From positions 1 to 12,165 of the forward strand of contig JAJKFJ010021943.1 of NCBI GenBank assembly GCA_027382625.1: a stretch of DNA of 12,165 bases, given 5' to 3'. A program made the position numbers and the translations under genes. This document shows positions 1-7,937 of this stretch, one piece after another. Each line of letters begins with the position of its first letter. Position 1 is the stretch's first letter. The notes beneath the pieces are model-generated. The model had not been told where the DNA came from and did not search any database. It saw nothing but the letters and a program-made list of their open reading frames with translations. Source of the stretch: Tetmemena sp. SeJ-2015. Lineage: Eukaryota; Ciliophora; Spirotrichea; Sporadotrichida; Oxytrichidae.

Positions 1-313
1 GAAGCTGGGGTCTAGTTCAAAAATGGCTCTAGACAATCAGGTTCGGCTTCGTTTGAACAGTGGCCAGCAGGAAAATCAGAGCGGCAGAGTTTGAAATTAA
101 GTGCCACTAATTTGCATTTGTCATCGTCCGCATTCTAGTAGCAACCTAGTAATATATTTATCGCACGGTCGTATATTTTAGCTGCATCAGTATAATTCTA
201 CCAGCCGAGTCGTAATTTTATCCGCCAAGGTCAAATCAGGAGTAGAGCAAGCAGATTCTGTCGATCTGAGTCCAATTATTCTGGCACGGGTCTATATTTA
301 TCCTGCATATAGG
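1..313. repeat. Diverged ~20-bp tandem repeat (minisatellite-like)
   Basis: From the left edge to about 313 the DNA alternates every ten bases between an AT-rich and a GC-rich decamer, giving about 15 units of 19-21 bp. Good examples start at 151 (aatatatttatcgcacggtc), 191, 212, 274 and 293, and share a form close to TATAATTTATCCGCACGGTC. Units differ from one another at many positions, so this is an old array rather than a fresh satellite. Since 20 is not a multiple of 3, a repeated protein motif is unlikely. The array probably continues beyond the left edge of the window. The periodicity is seen directly; any structural or centromeric role would be speculation. Confidence 0.6.
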
Positions 314-794
314 AGAAGACTTTTAGTGTCTGAGCTTTGATTTATTTTTGCAATTTTGACTTCACCCTTGATTCTTACAATAATTATTGATAATCCCTTG
401 AAGTAAAGAATCACAAGTGGAAAAGTTTAAATAAAAATTAGATAGTAAGAATTAGTAATTCCAGTTTCTTTTGATTTTAATGACATATAACATTAAAAAA
501 ACCATAAACTTTGGTTATCCATATATTTTTCCCCAATTCATCTTTATATTCTTTAAATTATAAGTTGGCTATTATTAATTTTATATTGTATAGGTAAACA
601 TTTTCCCATCCACCTTCATACTCTAATATTCTGATTAGAATTCAGAATTTAATTTCACCAGTAAAGCTAAGAAGTTTCAGATTAAAAATGCGAAAATATT
701 TCCTAAAGTATTGACACAAGATCTTAATTCCTAATAAATTTATGGCTAAAATATTTTATTGTTCTCAAGATTTTTATTATTTCTACAAAAAAAT
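314..794. other. AT-rich stretch, nothing recognised
   Basis: No ORF, repeat or RNA signal could be supported here. A possible weak extra copy of the 20-bp unit lies just after 313, then the sequence becomes uniformly AT-rich. Confidence 0.5.
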
Positions 795-1046
795 TTATGT
801 TTGTTTTGCATCAAACTTGACTTTGAAGTCTATATGATTTTCAATGGGAGCTTGAGTTGAGGATTCAAAGAAGCAGTGGTCGGGCATTGAGTTGGTCTGC
901 ACTCTCACAAACACTGACCCATTTTCATAAGTGCAAGTCACTTTTAATTTTCTAGACCAGGTGCAAATATTATTGCTGTTTTTATACAACCCATTCATAA
1001 CTTCATATTTTAATTTGTAAATATTTTTTATATTCCCACCTCTCGC
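795..1046 (-). CDS. Exon-like frame, possible YHYH-domain fragment
   Basis: The minus-strand frame is open from a TAA at 1047-1049 to a TAA at 795-797, 83 sense codons, with an internal ATG at 996-998 that gives 67 residues. The peptide has two closely spaced cysteines (ICTWSRKLKVTCTYENG), then VRVQTNSMPDHCFFES, then ENHIDFKVKFDAKQ. The core N-x-[IM]-P-D-H followed by an alternating hydrophobic strand resembles the start of the YHYH domain family, whose members are mostly secreted or surface proteins of unknown role. The family's later Y-H-Y-H motif is absent, so this could only be one exon or a fragment. It is AT-rich yet stop-free and varied in composition, unlike the surrounding DNA. The family call is from memory of the motif and tentative; the frame may also be a chance ORF. 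Confidence 0.35.
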   Translation of the reverse strand, partial: ARGGNIKNIYKLKYEVMNGLYKNSNNICTWSRKLKVTCTYENGSVFVRVQTNSMPDHCFFESSTQAPIENHIDFKVKFDAKQT

Positions 1047-1049
1047 TTA

Positions 1050-1850
1050 AAAAAATTATTGTAGTCATTGATATTGTTTACAACAGAGGAGTATTGAGAA
1101 GATATAATCGAAGCTTTTATTTGCTTAATAGAAAATGGATTCTTTTATTTAAGACATAAAACTGTGAAGATTAACTCTTTAATGAGTAAAGGGCAATTTC
1201 AATTCCTAAATTACTTTAATATTTAAGGACCAAAATTTCAATCAATAACTCAAATGATAAAATTATAAATATTTATAAATATTTAAATGAGGATGGGAAT
1301 AATTAAGAAAAATATTAGATAAAGAATATAATTAAAAAAAGAAGAATTAGAGAGAAAAAAAAATTAATGCAACAAATATCAAATTAAACTTGAAAAATTG
1401 ATGATCAAGGGTGAGAAAAAATGTTTTAAAGAAGGTTTATATAATAAAACAGTTCTTTGTTTTGAGTTTTTTAAATGTATATATCTACTGTGCCATATTC
1501 TTTCTACATTTTTAGAATTTTAATATTGTTTTTAGTTTTGGGCATCATCATTTAAATTTTTGAATTCAAAAATTAACTATTTAAAGTAAAATTAATATTT
1601 ATAAAGGTTTGAATTACATTAAAACCCAATTTATATTTTGAAAAAATTTAACTAAATTTCAATTAATCTATTTTAGAGAGGCAGATTAAAAATTTATTTA
1701 ATTTATTTCTTTAGAGAGTAAAACTCAAAGATTGAAAATAATTTTAAGATGGGATGAATACGAATGCAGAATCGGAGGTAAGAGATATTTCAGATTAATT
1801 AACTAGTAGACGTTGATTGAAGACCTAATGTTCAGATGGTTAACGCCTAG
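1050..1850. other. AT-rich stretch, no supported gene
   Basis: No ORF of note in the standard code. A sequence like a 5' splice site (aggtaagag) lies near 1775. The plus frame through about 1680-1850 reads as a varied peptide only if TAA, TAG and TGA are all taken as sense, which is weak evidence in such AT-rich DNA. Confidence 0.4.
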
Positions 1851-1925
1851 ATGAGTCATTTTTTACTCCAAGGTTCGAAAACCACAGGTAAAACTTTTTT
1901 TAAAATTTTTTCCTTACCAATATTT

Positions 1926-1972
1926 CTAATAGTAATAGCAATAGCAGAAGTAATAGTAATAGCAGTAACAGT
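1926..1972 (+). repeat. Imperfect AAT/AGT/AGC trinucleotide tract
   Basis: A tract of about 47 bp with three-base periodicity (units aat, agt, agc). Its three plus frames give very different products. One is Asn-Ser alternation running into an acidic stretch (DEDEEMEDEENQ, about 1997-2032). A second is hydrophobic Ile/Val. The third is a mixture of taa, tag, caa and cag codons, which would be poly-Gln if UAR codes Gln. A plain microsatellite explains the tract, so it cannot by itself support a coding role. Confidence 0.7.
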
Positions 1973-2160
1973 AAAATTATATGAAGAGATATTTAAGATG
2001 AAGATGAAGAAATGGAAGATGAGGAAAATTAATTAGCGGAAGAATAGTTTGAAAAGAGGAAAAGTTTGAAAATAAATTAGAGATGCTTCAAAAAAGTGAA
2101 ATTCAAAGCTGATATAGTTAGGCTCAAAACTAAGCAATTAAAGATTAAGGCAGTTATTTT

Positions 2161-3153
2161 TCTAGAGATGTTTTTATTAATTTAACCATCAGATTAATTA
2201 TACATCTCTTTTTACCAATCTCTCTAATCCATTCATATTCGTCCTATAAATAAAAGATTAATAAAGTTATTTCTGAAGAAAAAAGTACTATAGTTGAGGC
2301 ATTTTTCCTATTTTTAGCATTAATTAAATTTAGAACTATTTAATTTTAATATTAAGTAATCAAATATATTTTAACTAAGGACGTATGCATTGTATACAAA
2401 TCTTTAAATTAAAGGGGCAATATCTTTGCAAAATGGGTTTCAGAATAGATAGAAAATCATGAATAAGATTTGTATAGTAATTTAATAATCCAATAAAAAG
2501 AATAGTTTTTTTTTGAGCTTGAAAAAGTATGCGAGAACAGTTTAGTTCCAAAATTGAAGCCTTCTTTTCCAACTCAAAACAAGAATAATGGATTAGAATA
2601 ATTTTTTATGCAAGGGATGTCTTAATAAATAAAACTATCTCTTTTTCCTCAATTCTCGAGAGGAAATCAAATTAGTGTGATATTAAAAATGGACGAAGCT
2701 TAAGTGAGAGAATATGATAGAGAAGTCAAGATGATATTTAACACTTTAATCAAATATGATGAAGAAAAGAAGGAGAAATATCTATTTGTCAGTGGCTTAA
2801 AAGGTTAATTTAACAAATTTTTCTATTTTAAATTTTACCTTAAGGAGTTATTAAATCTTATTACAGCTGAGAATTTAATAAAAAAGAGAATTAAATTAGA
2901 TATTAAATTAAAATGGAATAAATGAGAGGCAGTTGAAGTGTGTCAGATTGAAATAATAATTACACCATTCGATTAAGCATAAAATTCTAAGAACTTTTCA
3001 TCCTTGCGACTATTTTGTGGGAGTGCTCAGTCAAGAATTATAAGCGACACAAGTTTAGATGAAAATGATGATGAGGAAGAAGAATGCGTGAGTCATATCT
3101 CGCTGCTGAGAGGTGCTGCGAAGATGATTAAAGAAGAAAATCATCTTAATTTT
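2161..3153 (+). pseudogene. Coding relic (or UAR=Gln gene) with Gag-like stretch
   Basis: One plus frame (codons starting at 2161, 2164 and so on) stays protein-like for about 330 codons. It is broken by TAA or TAG at about 16 places and by one TGA (2923), and ends at TGA 3151 followed by TAA. Stop-free runs include 2161-2250, 2629-2700, 2809-2922 and 2983-3150, and in the last two blocks G is common at codon position 1, as in real genes. The segment from 2704 (VREYDREVKMIFN, later EEKKEKYLFVSGLKG) resembles the V-x-E-Y ... E-E-x-K ... F-x-x-G-L pattern of retrotransposon Gag. A later acidic run (DENDDEEEE, 3058-3084) precedes HISLLRGAAKMIKEE. The 3' part recurs at about 7931-8330. No zinc knuckle, protease or reverse transcriptase was seen. 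Two readings are possible: an old element whose CAA/CAG/CGA codons became stops, or a live gene in a code where TAA/TAG mean Gln. The Gag similarity is tentative. Confidence 0.4.
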
Positions 3154-3290
3154 TGATAAGCTATCGAACAAGCTACAGATCAGGGGGTGAATCTGTGATT
3201 TCAACTGACACGAAGTAACAACTCTCCATTTGTTATTTTAATCAATCACCGATTTTAATTAAAATTTCAATTATATTGAATCTTCATGAA
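2860..3290 (+). repeat. Dispersed repeat, copy 1
   Basis: This segment aligns by eye, in the same orientation, with about 7931-8330. Landmarks shared by both copies are attacagctgagaattta (attatag in copy 2), aaaatggaataaatgag, ccattcgatta, gaacttttcatcctt (gaacttttgatcctt in copy 2) and, near the end, gaatcac followed by attttaattaaa. It overlaps the 3' part of the coding relic. Confidence 0.75.
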
Positions 3291-4225
3291 TTTATTGCTC
3301 AGTTGAATTTCTTAGTTATTTGTTAAATGGGTATTTATTGAGTCATCCCAGGGCAAGACACTTGCTCTGCCTAAATTCTTGAGAAGGCAGAAATATCTTT
3401 TTCCCTTTCATCTGTAGAATCCATTTAAGTAGCAAATTCTTTGCATTTATTACTAAATAAATTCATACTAAGAACATTATTTATAATTTAGCTTTAGTAA
3501 TTTAAATTTATTATTTTTAAATGATAAAATCTTTACAAAGTATTTTTTAGTTAACTTAATTGAAGAACATCAAACACATATTTTTAAATATTGAATTAAG
3601 TGAATTACAATGAATTGTCGAGTTGAATTGCGAATAGATGTGATTTGATTTCATGAATAGGATTAGAATTTTCTAAAATTTAAACGAACATGCAATCCAG
3701 CATTAAATTCTAATTTTTACATTTTTATCCTATGTTTGTTCTCAATAAAATACTAATAGAGAATCATATTCTAATGGAAGAAGTAATTTAATAATCCCTG
3801 ATCATATCTATTCAGTTTAAGAGCTAAATCCTATTAATTAATAAGTGTTTGAATAAATATAGTAATACGTTAAAGTTGATTATAGGTAAAATAATTTTAT
3901 GTGATCGGTGGCTTAAAAACCGAATTTAATCAAATTAAAGAAATTGATTTCTTGATAATTATTTAGCAATTTAAAATCACTATTAAAATGGAAAATACCA
4001 ATGTTTTCTTCAATAATAGAAATACGCTCTGATTTCAAAGAAAACAGTAGTCCTTCTAAATAAATTCTAAGGGAAAACAAGCAAAAAAAATGAGGAAAAA
4101 CTTGCAATATTGATTACTCAATAAGCTTTAATTTTGACGTTTTTTATCAACTAAATAAAGATAAGCCTAAAACTACACCATCGTAAATAAGCTTAAGATA
4201 GAAAAAAGGCCTTGATTAAATCGTG
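3291..4225. other. AT-rich stretch, nothing but a small hairpin
   Basis: No supported gene. A short hairpin at about 3349-3369 pairs cagggcaag with cttgctctg across a 3-base loop, in a locally GC-richer patch (to about 3390). A low-complexity minus ORF at 3913-4107 has no recognisable features and is not called. Confidence 0.4.
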
Positions 4226-4819
4226 AGGGGGCCTTTCCTCTACACTAAAAGTATATAATGAGTAAAGGTCAGAAAAATTATGTTTAAAGGGTAATTTTAG
4301 TTCCTAAATCTGATTCTTCCAGTTATAGAGGTCCTTTCTAGCATCTAGGGCTTCAAATTTAAACCCTAATTTAGTTACATAGAGGTCAGCTGAACCAAAA
4401 TTTAATGGATTTTTTAAGCTATTTTTTTGCTATTGTAGAATTTTAATAGCAATTTAAAAATATTGTAGCATTTAAATGTAACGAAAATTTGTTTCATGAT
4501 TTGGGGACTAATGTAACTAAACTTCTTTGGTCTTATAGCTGAAGCATACTATATATTCAAAAAATGCTATAATATTTTTAAATTGCTATTAAAATTCTAC
4601 AATAGCAAAAAAATAACTTAAAATATCCATTAAATTTTGGTTCAGCTGACCTCTATCTAACTAAATTAGGGTTGAAATTTGAAGCCTTTGATGCTAGAAC
4701 GGGCTTCTATAACTGGAAGAATCAGATTTAGGAACGAAAATTACCCTATAAACATAATTTTCTGACCTTTACTCATTATATACTTTTACTGAGGAGGAAA
4801 GGCCCCCCACTAAATTGTA
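4217..4819. repeat. Candidate 9-bp target-site duplication around foldback 1
   Basis: The nine bases before the element (taaatcgtg, 4217-4225) match those after it (taaattgta, 4811-4819) at 7 of 9 positions. Both differences are transitions. A 9-bp duplication is the usual footprint of Mutator-like elements; this assignment is inference. Confidence 0.35.
4226..4810. mobile_element. Foldback (MITE-like) element with ~245-bp inverted arms
   Basis: Left arm 4226-4473 and right arm 4562-4810 are reverse complements over almost their whole length, with scattered substitutions. The unique centre is about 88 bp (4474-4561). The outer ends read agggggcctttcc and ggaaaggccccccac. Examples of paired arm sequence are gtatataatgagtaaaggtc and its complement near 4773-4792, and aggtcagctgaaccaaaa with its complement near 4637-4654. 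The element is non-coding, so it would depend on a transposase made elsewhere. Long arms, small size and a possible 9-bp duplication suggest a Mutator-type MITE. The wording of the arms and of the centre (ttggggactaatgtaacta) resembles plant MITEs, an impression from memory. Confidence 0.8.
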
Positions 4820-4860
4820 AATAGGGAGCAAGGAGTTACCTTCAGCTGACATAATGTGCA

Positions 4861-5043
4861 ATGGTAAAACTTGAGCCAGACTTCCTCATAAAGGTTTCTA
4901 GTCAAATTAGGAAATATTATAGCCTTAAATTTAAATCACTTCACCCTATTCTAATAAATGACTCAAACTATTCATTACGGATCTTCAATAAAAAGAAATT
5001 GAGGGAAACCAGCCAATCCAAATACCTTTTTATTAAGTATTAA
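4861..5043 (+). CDS. Small ORF, unknown, doubtful
   Basis: A 60-codon ORF starts 50 bp after the right end of foldback 1, with a TAA in frame just upstream of its ATG. The product is basic and rich in Lys, Ser, Leu and Ile, starting MVKLEPDFLIKVSSQIRKYY. No signal peptide, membrane segment or family motif was recognised. An ORF of this length is expected by chance in a window this size, so it is listed only as a candidate. Confidence 0.12.
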   Translation: MVKLEPDFLIKVSSQIRKYYSLKFKSLHPILINDSNYSLRIFNKKKLRETSQSKYLFIKY

Positions 5044-5210
5044 ATTTAATTACTCATGGATAATTAGATAAAGGAATTTTTATTCTATATAGAAATGGCC
5101 GCAAAATCTTTATTAATATCTCTTAATCATTTTTTGTGATATTGAATTTATAATTTAGCAATGGAATAAATAAAAAGATAATCTTTATTTTTGTAGAATA
5201 TTTTTTATAA

Positions 5211-5437
5211 TTAATTAATTTGTGTGATAGCAAGTTTTTCATTTGTTGGTAGCTCAGTTTTAGATCTAGCTGTAAAGGATGAATGAGGAATGCTAGTGGG
5301 TTTCCATCTCTCTGTTTTTGAGGGTTAGGGTCTTGAAGGTTTAGTAGTAGTTGGTGCAGCTGTCGTGGTCCTGGTTGTCGTAGGAGCGATAGTCGTAGTT
5401 GTGGGAGCAATATATTCTCCATTTTTTAAAAAGAAAA
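5211..5437 (-). CDS. Thr/Pro-rich (mucin-like) exon-like frame B
   Basis: On the minus strand a good 3' splice-like sequence (tttatttcag, AG complementary to 5438-5439) precedes an open frame. It reads FFLKNGEYIAPTTTTIAP, then Thr/Arg/Ala-rich repeats to TTTKPSRP, and meets TAA at 5325-5327. The frame is open again for 37 codons (PSKTERWKPTSIPHSS ... LPTNEKLAITQIN) down to TAA at 5211-5213. Thr-Pro-Ala repeats of this kind form O-glycosylated linkers in secreted or surface proteins. The motif APTTTTIAPTTT is closely related to frame A at 7730-7937, so the two are probably paralogous exons or parts of one gene. The single TAA may be a mutation or a sense codon. The opposite strand in another frame reads Val/Ala-rich or Cys/Ser-rich, less convincing products. 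Confidence 0.4.
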
Positions 5438-5569
5438 CTGAAATAAATTGAATATAAATAATTTTTTTAAAAAAAAAGCTGAGAATTTATCTATATAGTA
5501 AAAATTATATCTAAATTTAATGACTTTATTAAATAGATAAAGGGATTAAATTAAGTTTTATTAGTTGTT

Positions 5570-5605
5570 GGGTCTCCCACCGCACGTGCGGCACCGGACC
5601 ACACA
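5570..5605. repeat. GC-rich patch with perfect 12-bp palindrome
   Basis: CCGCACGTGCGG at 5580-5591 is a perfect palindrome containing a CACGTG core, inside a short GC-rich patch (ggtctcccac ... gcaccggaccacac) in AT-rich DNA. It could be a remnant of a transposon end or a bHLH/bZIP-type binding site. No matching partner was found nearby. Confidence 0.45.
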
Positions 5606-5753
5606 TATATTTATAGTCATCGTGAATGTTCTCTGTATCTTAAGCAACTTGTTTCACACATGAATTTTTATTGGCAAGATTGGAGTACTTATCTAAGCAG
5701 ATATTAGCTAATTTTATAGGTATAACTGCTATTTATTACATTGGTAAATTGTC

Positions 5754-5773
5754 ATATATATATATATATATAT
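5754..5773. repeat. (AT)10 microsatellite
   Basis: An uninterrupted alternating AT run of 20 bases. Confidence 0.95.
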
Positions 5774-5818
5774 TAAATTAAATCAATCAGGTCTTAAAAC
5801 ATTTTGAATTTTAATTTA

Positions 5819-6000
5819 ATGATGGAGGCAGCTCCGAGTAAATCAGAGGCAAGATCATAAAGTCACTATAATCTGGGTTTAAAATTAATGACTTCTCTTT
5901 GATCAATTGGGAAGAAAGAGAGAATATAAAATTCAAGAAATGGATTTTATGAGAAATTTTGGGGAGGGGCCCTTTCGGAGTAGTTGTCGAGGTAAGTATG
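5819..6000 (+). other. Exon-like patch ending in near-consensus 5' splice site
   Basis: A purine-rich, GC-richer patch begins with tandem ATGs at 5819 and 5822 (MMEAAPSKSEARS, TAA at 5858). A second ATG at 5940 opens MDFMRNFGEGPFRSSCR and runs into cgag|gtaagtatg with the GT at 5992-5993, matching the GTAAGTAT donor consensus. Reading on gives a TAG after nine codons, as expected inside an intron. No matching acceptor or downstream exon could be chosen, and no homology is recognised. This may be a short first exon or a coincidence. Confidence 0.2.
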
Positions 6001-7192
6001 AAATAAAGAGTTTATAGAGTCTTAATTTTTTACTGGATAAGAACTTAAACAGAAAGAAAATATACGAAATTCAATTATGGATTATTTAAACACACATATT
6101 AATCCTATATTTACTTATTTGTGAGAGTTATATGTCATCTACATATGTTAGTTGCCCTTTGGAATATTAATATGAAGGAGATTATTTTTAAACTTCTCTG
6201 TAAGTGTACAGGTTAAATGCAATTATAAAGACGCTTCTTTTTTATTTACAAATTAAATACATCACCAATCTAATTGGAGCTTATAAACAGACTAGTCTTT
6301 AAAAAGTTGAAGTCATATATTTTCATTAGGAGGAAAGATTAAATCATTACAAGTATGCAATGTCTTAAATCGTTAGTGCTGATAACCCTTTGAAGTGTGA
6401 ATCAGAGCCTCATCTTTGTGTGAAGGTGGCATATCTGTATTATTTTATAGATGATTAGATATGTTTAAATCTGAGTCTGGTAATTCTTAGTTGTTGAAAG
6501 GAAACCAATAATCCAATAGGGAAAGTTAAATACAGCCATTTAATGTTAATATAATAACAAATTTTATAAATAATAGTGAATTGCATTGCTTTAAAAAATA
6601 AAAAAGAGAAAGAATAATCAGATGAGTTATTTCTTTAATTAATTATTTCCTAAATAATTTCAGAAAAATGAAATCTAACTTTGGAGATTTGAGATCATCA
6701 TTATTGATAGACAATATTATTTCAAAATACTTGAATTATAGCTCTTGTAAATTAACCTTTTCTCTCGATATCCTTTTTGAAGAATTCAATAAATTTAGTT
6801 TTAATTTATATTATTTATTTTAATAAAGGCTTATTCGTGTTATGAGATTATTAGCAAAAATTAAGAGGTGAAACTAAAATGCTGATTTATGGTAATTATT
6901 CTCCTCTCAGAGCTTTAAAAGTCTTTTTTTACCAGGATCTAGCTAAGTAAAAGAGGATAACTACAAATTTATGACTTGAATTTCTATTTTAGAATTTTGT
7001 AATATCAAGAAGTATAGATTCATATCCTTTGAATTTTATAATATTAATATCATTCTCCTATATTCTCATCTATATCTAAAGAATTTAAGGAAAAACATTT
7101 TGGAAATACACCTTCTTCTTGCTTGATTCCTTCTGAATATATGAATTATACTAGTTTTATTACGTTATTATTTAAAGCAATGTCTGCCTTCC
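6001..7192. other. AT-rich stretch, nothing recognised
   Basis: Nearly 1.2 kb without a supported ORF, repeat arm or RNA gene. Locally GC-richer words (6380-6430) carry no recognised motif. Confidence 0.5.
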
Positions 7193-7569
7193 TCCATCTC
7201 CAACTCCATCTTAAAAAAAAACGCAAAAATTTGAAGTTAGCACGGGAGCTCGACTCAGCCAGTCCGACCACGACGACACCTCCAAGCTCAGCAACACCCA
7301 CGCAGTCGCAGACGCCAGGCTCCAAGCAGCCGACGGAGGAGCTGCAGCTCCTATCTTCTTCGACCAATTTTAGCTCCCACCTCGGCGAGTCCGAGAGACC
7401 TCCATTTAGGTCAGGAGAGAGTCGAGGAGTCGGCTGCTTAGAGCCTGGCGTCTGCGACTGCGTGGGTGTTGCTGAGCTTGGAGGTGTCGTCGAGGTCGGA
7501 CTGGCTGAGTCGAACTTCCGTTTAACTTCAAATTTTTGCGTTTTTTTTAAAGATGGAGTTGGAGATGGA
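7193..7569. mobile_element. GC-rich foldback element with ~142-bp inverted arms
   Basis: Left arm 7193-7334 and right arm 7429-7569 are near-perfect reverse complements; the loop is 94 bp (7335-7428). The outer ends are tccatctccaactccatct and its complement. GC content is far above the flanks. The loop begins with a perfect 14-bp palindrome (ggagctgcagctcc, 7338-7351). Arm differences are few and mostly transitions, for instance cacgggagctcg on the left against aacggaagttcg on the right. No clear target duplication was found. Because the arms are inverted and lack stops, long ORFs appear on both strands (plus 7123-7647, minus 7146-7619), both encoding a Ser/Thr/Pro-rich peptide around PPSSATPTQSQTPGSKQPT. 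These are most likely a by-product of the inverted repeat. Non-autonomous MITE is the best call; a captured gene fragment duplicated head-to-head is the alternative. Confidence 0.75.
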
Positions 7570-7729
7570 AAAAATTTTTTAAAACGAATAAAAAGAAATT
7601 TATATTCAAAAATAAGCAAAAAATTATTTCCAAAATTTTTCCTTTAAATTCTTTAGTATAATAAAGGTTACAAAAATATTTTAAATTTAGACAAGAATGT
7701 TCTGCTTTTATCAGAAATTTTTTTTTAAT

Positions 7730-7937
7730 TTAAAACAAATTTTTAAGTTGGCAAAATTTTGGGATTGGAATGGTTGTAGTTGTAGGAGCAGTTGTCGTAG
7801 TCGTTGGAGCAGAGGTTGTACTTGAAGGTGCTATAGTTGTAGTCGATGCAGCTGCAGTGGTTGTTGGTTGTATTGTGAAACAAGTCGTATGACTAGACTG
7901 AATATTAAGATTGCACGTCATAGTAGAAGGATTATAG
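7730..7937 (-). CDS. Thr/Pro-rich (mucin-like) exon-like frame A
   Basis: The minus strand has a 3' splice-like ttctcag with its AG complementary to 7938-7939, followed by an open frame ending at TAA 7730-7732. An ATG lies at 7919-7921, giving 63 residues; the frame is also open upstream of it (LSYNPST). It reads TCNLNIQSSHTTCFTIQP with two cysteines, then PTTTAAASTTTIAPSSTT, then APTTTTTAPTTTTIPIP and a short tail KFCQLKNLF. This looks like the end of a small cysteine-bearing domain followed by a Thr-rich, probably O-glycosylated linker. It shares its repeat type with frame B at 5211-5437. No signal peptide is present. Its upstream boundary abuts the second copy of the dispersed repeat, so the host gene has probably been broken there. 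The Thr-rich reading is preferred over the Val-rich antisense frame. Confidence 0.4.

Noticed and set aside
1..313. CRISPR-like or telomere-like reading of the 20-bp array
   Set aside because: There are no conserved repeats separated by unique spacers and no short G-rich telomeric unit; this is a diverged head-to-tail tandem repeat.
1868..1886. ggttcgaaaacc resembling a tRNA T-loop
   Set aside because: The flanking bases do not form a T stem, and no anticodon or acceptor arms can be drawn around it.
1851..2036. 61-codon plus ORF with a hydrophobic Ile/Val/Ala segment
   Set aside because: The hydrophobic segment is just one frame of the trinucleotide tract, and the tail lies opposite the more protein-like acidic frame.
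2375..2572. 65-codon minus ORF
   Set aside because: It lies antisense to the more coherent plus-strand coding relic and has no recognisable features.
5478..5489. Third occurrence of gctgagaattta, also in both copies of the dispersed repeat
   Set aside because: A 12-base match in AT-rich DNA of this length is expected by chance many times, and the flanks do not align.
7123..7647. Longest ORF of the window (174 codons, plus) and its 157-codon minus partner at 7146-7619
   Set aside because: Both exist because the GC-rich inverted repeat lacks stops on either strand; the mirror-image peptides argue for a structural artefact rather than two genes.
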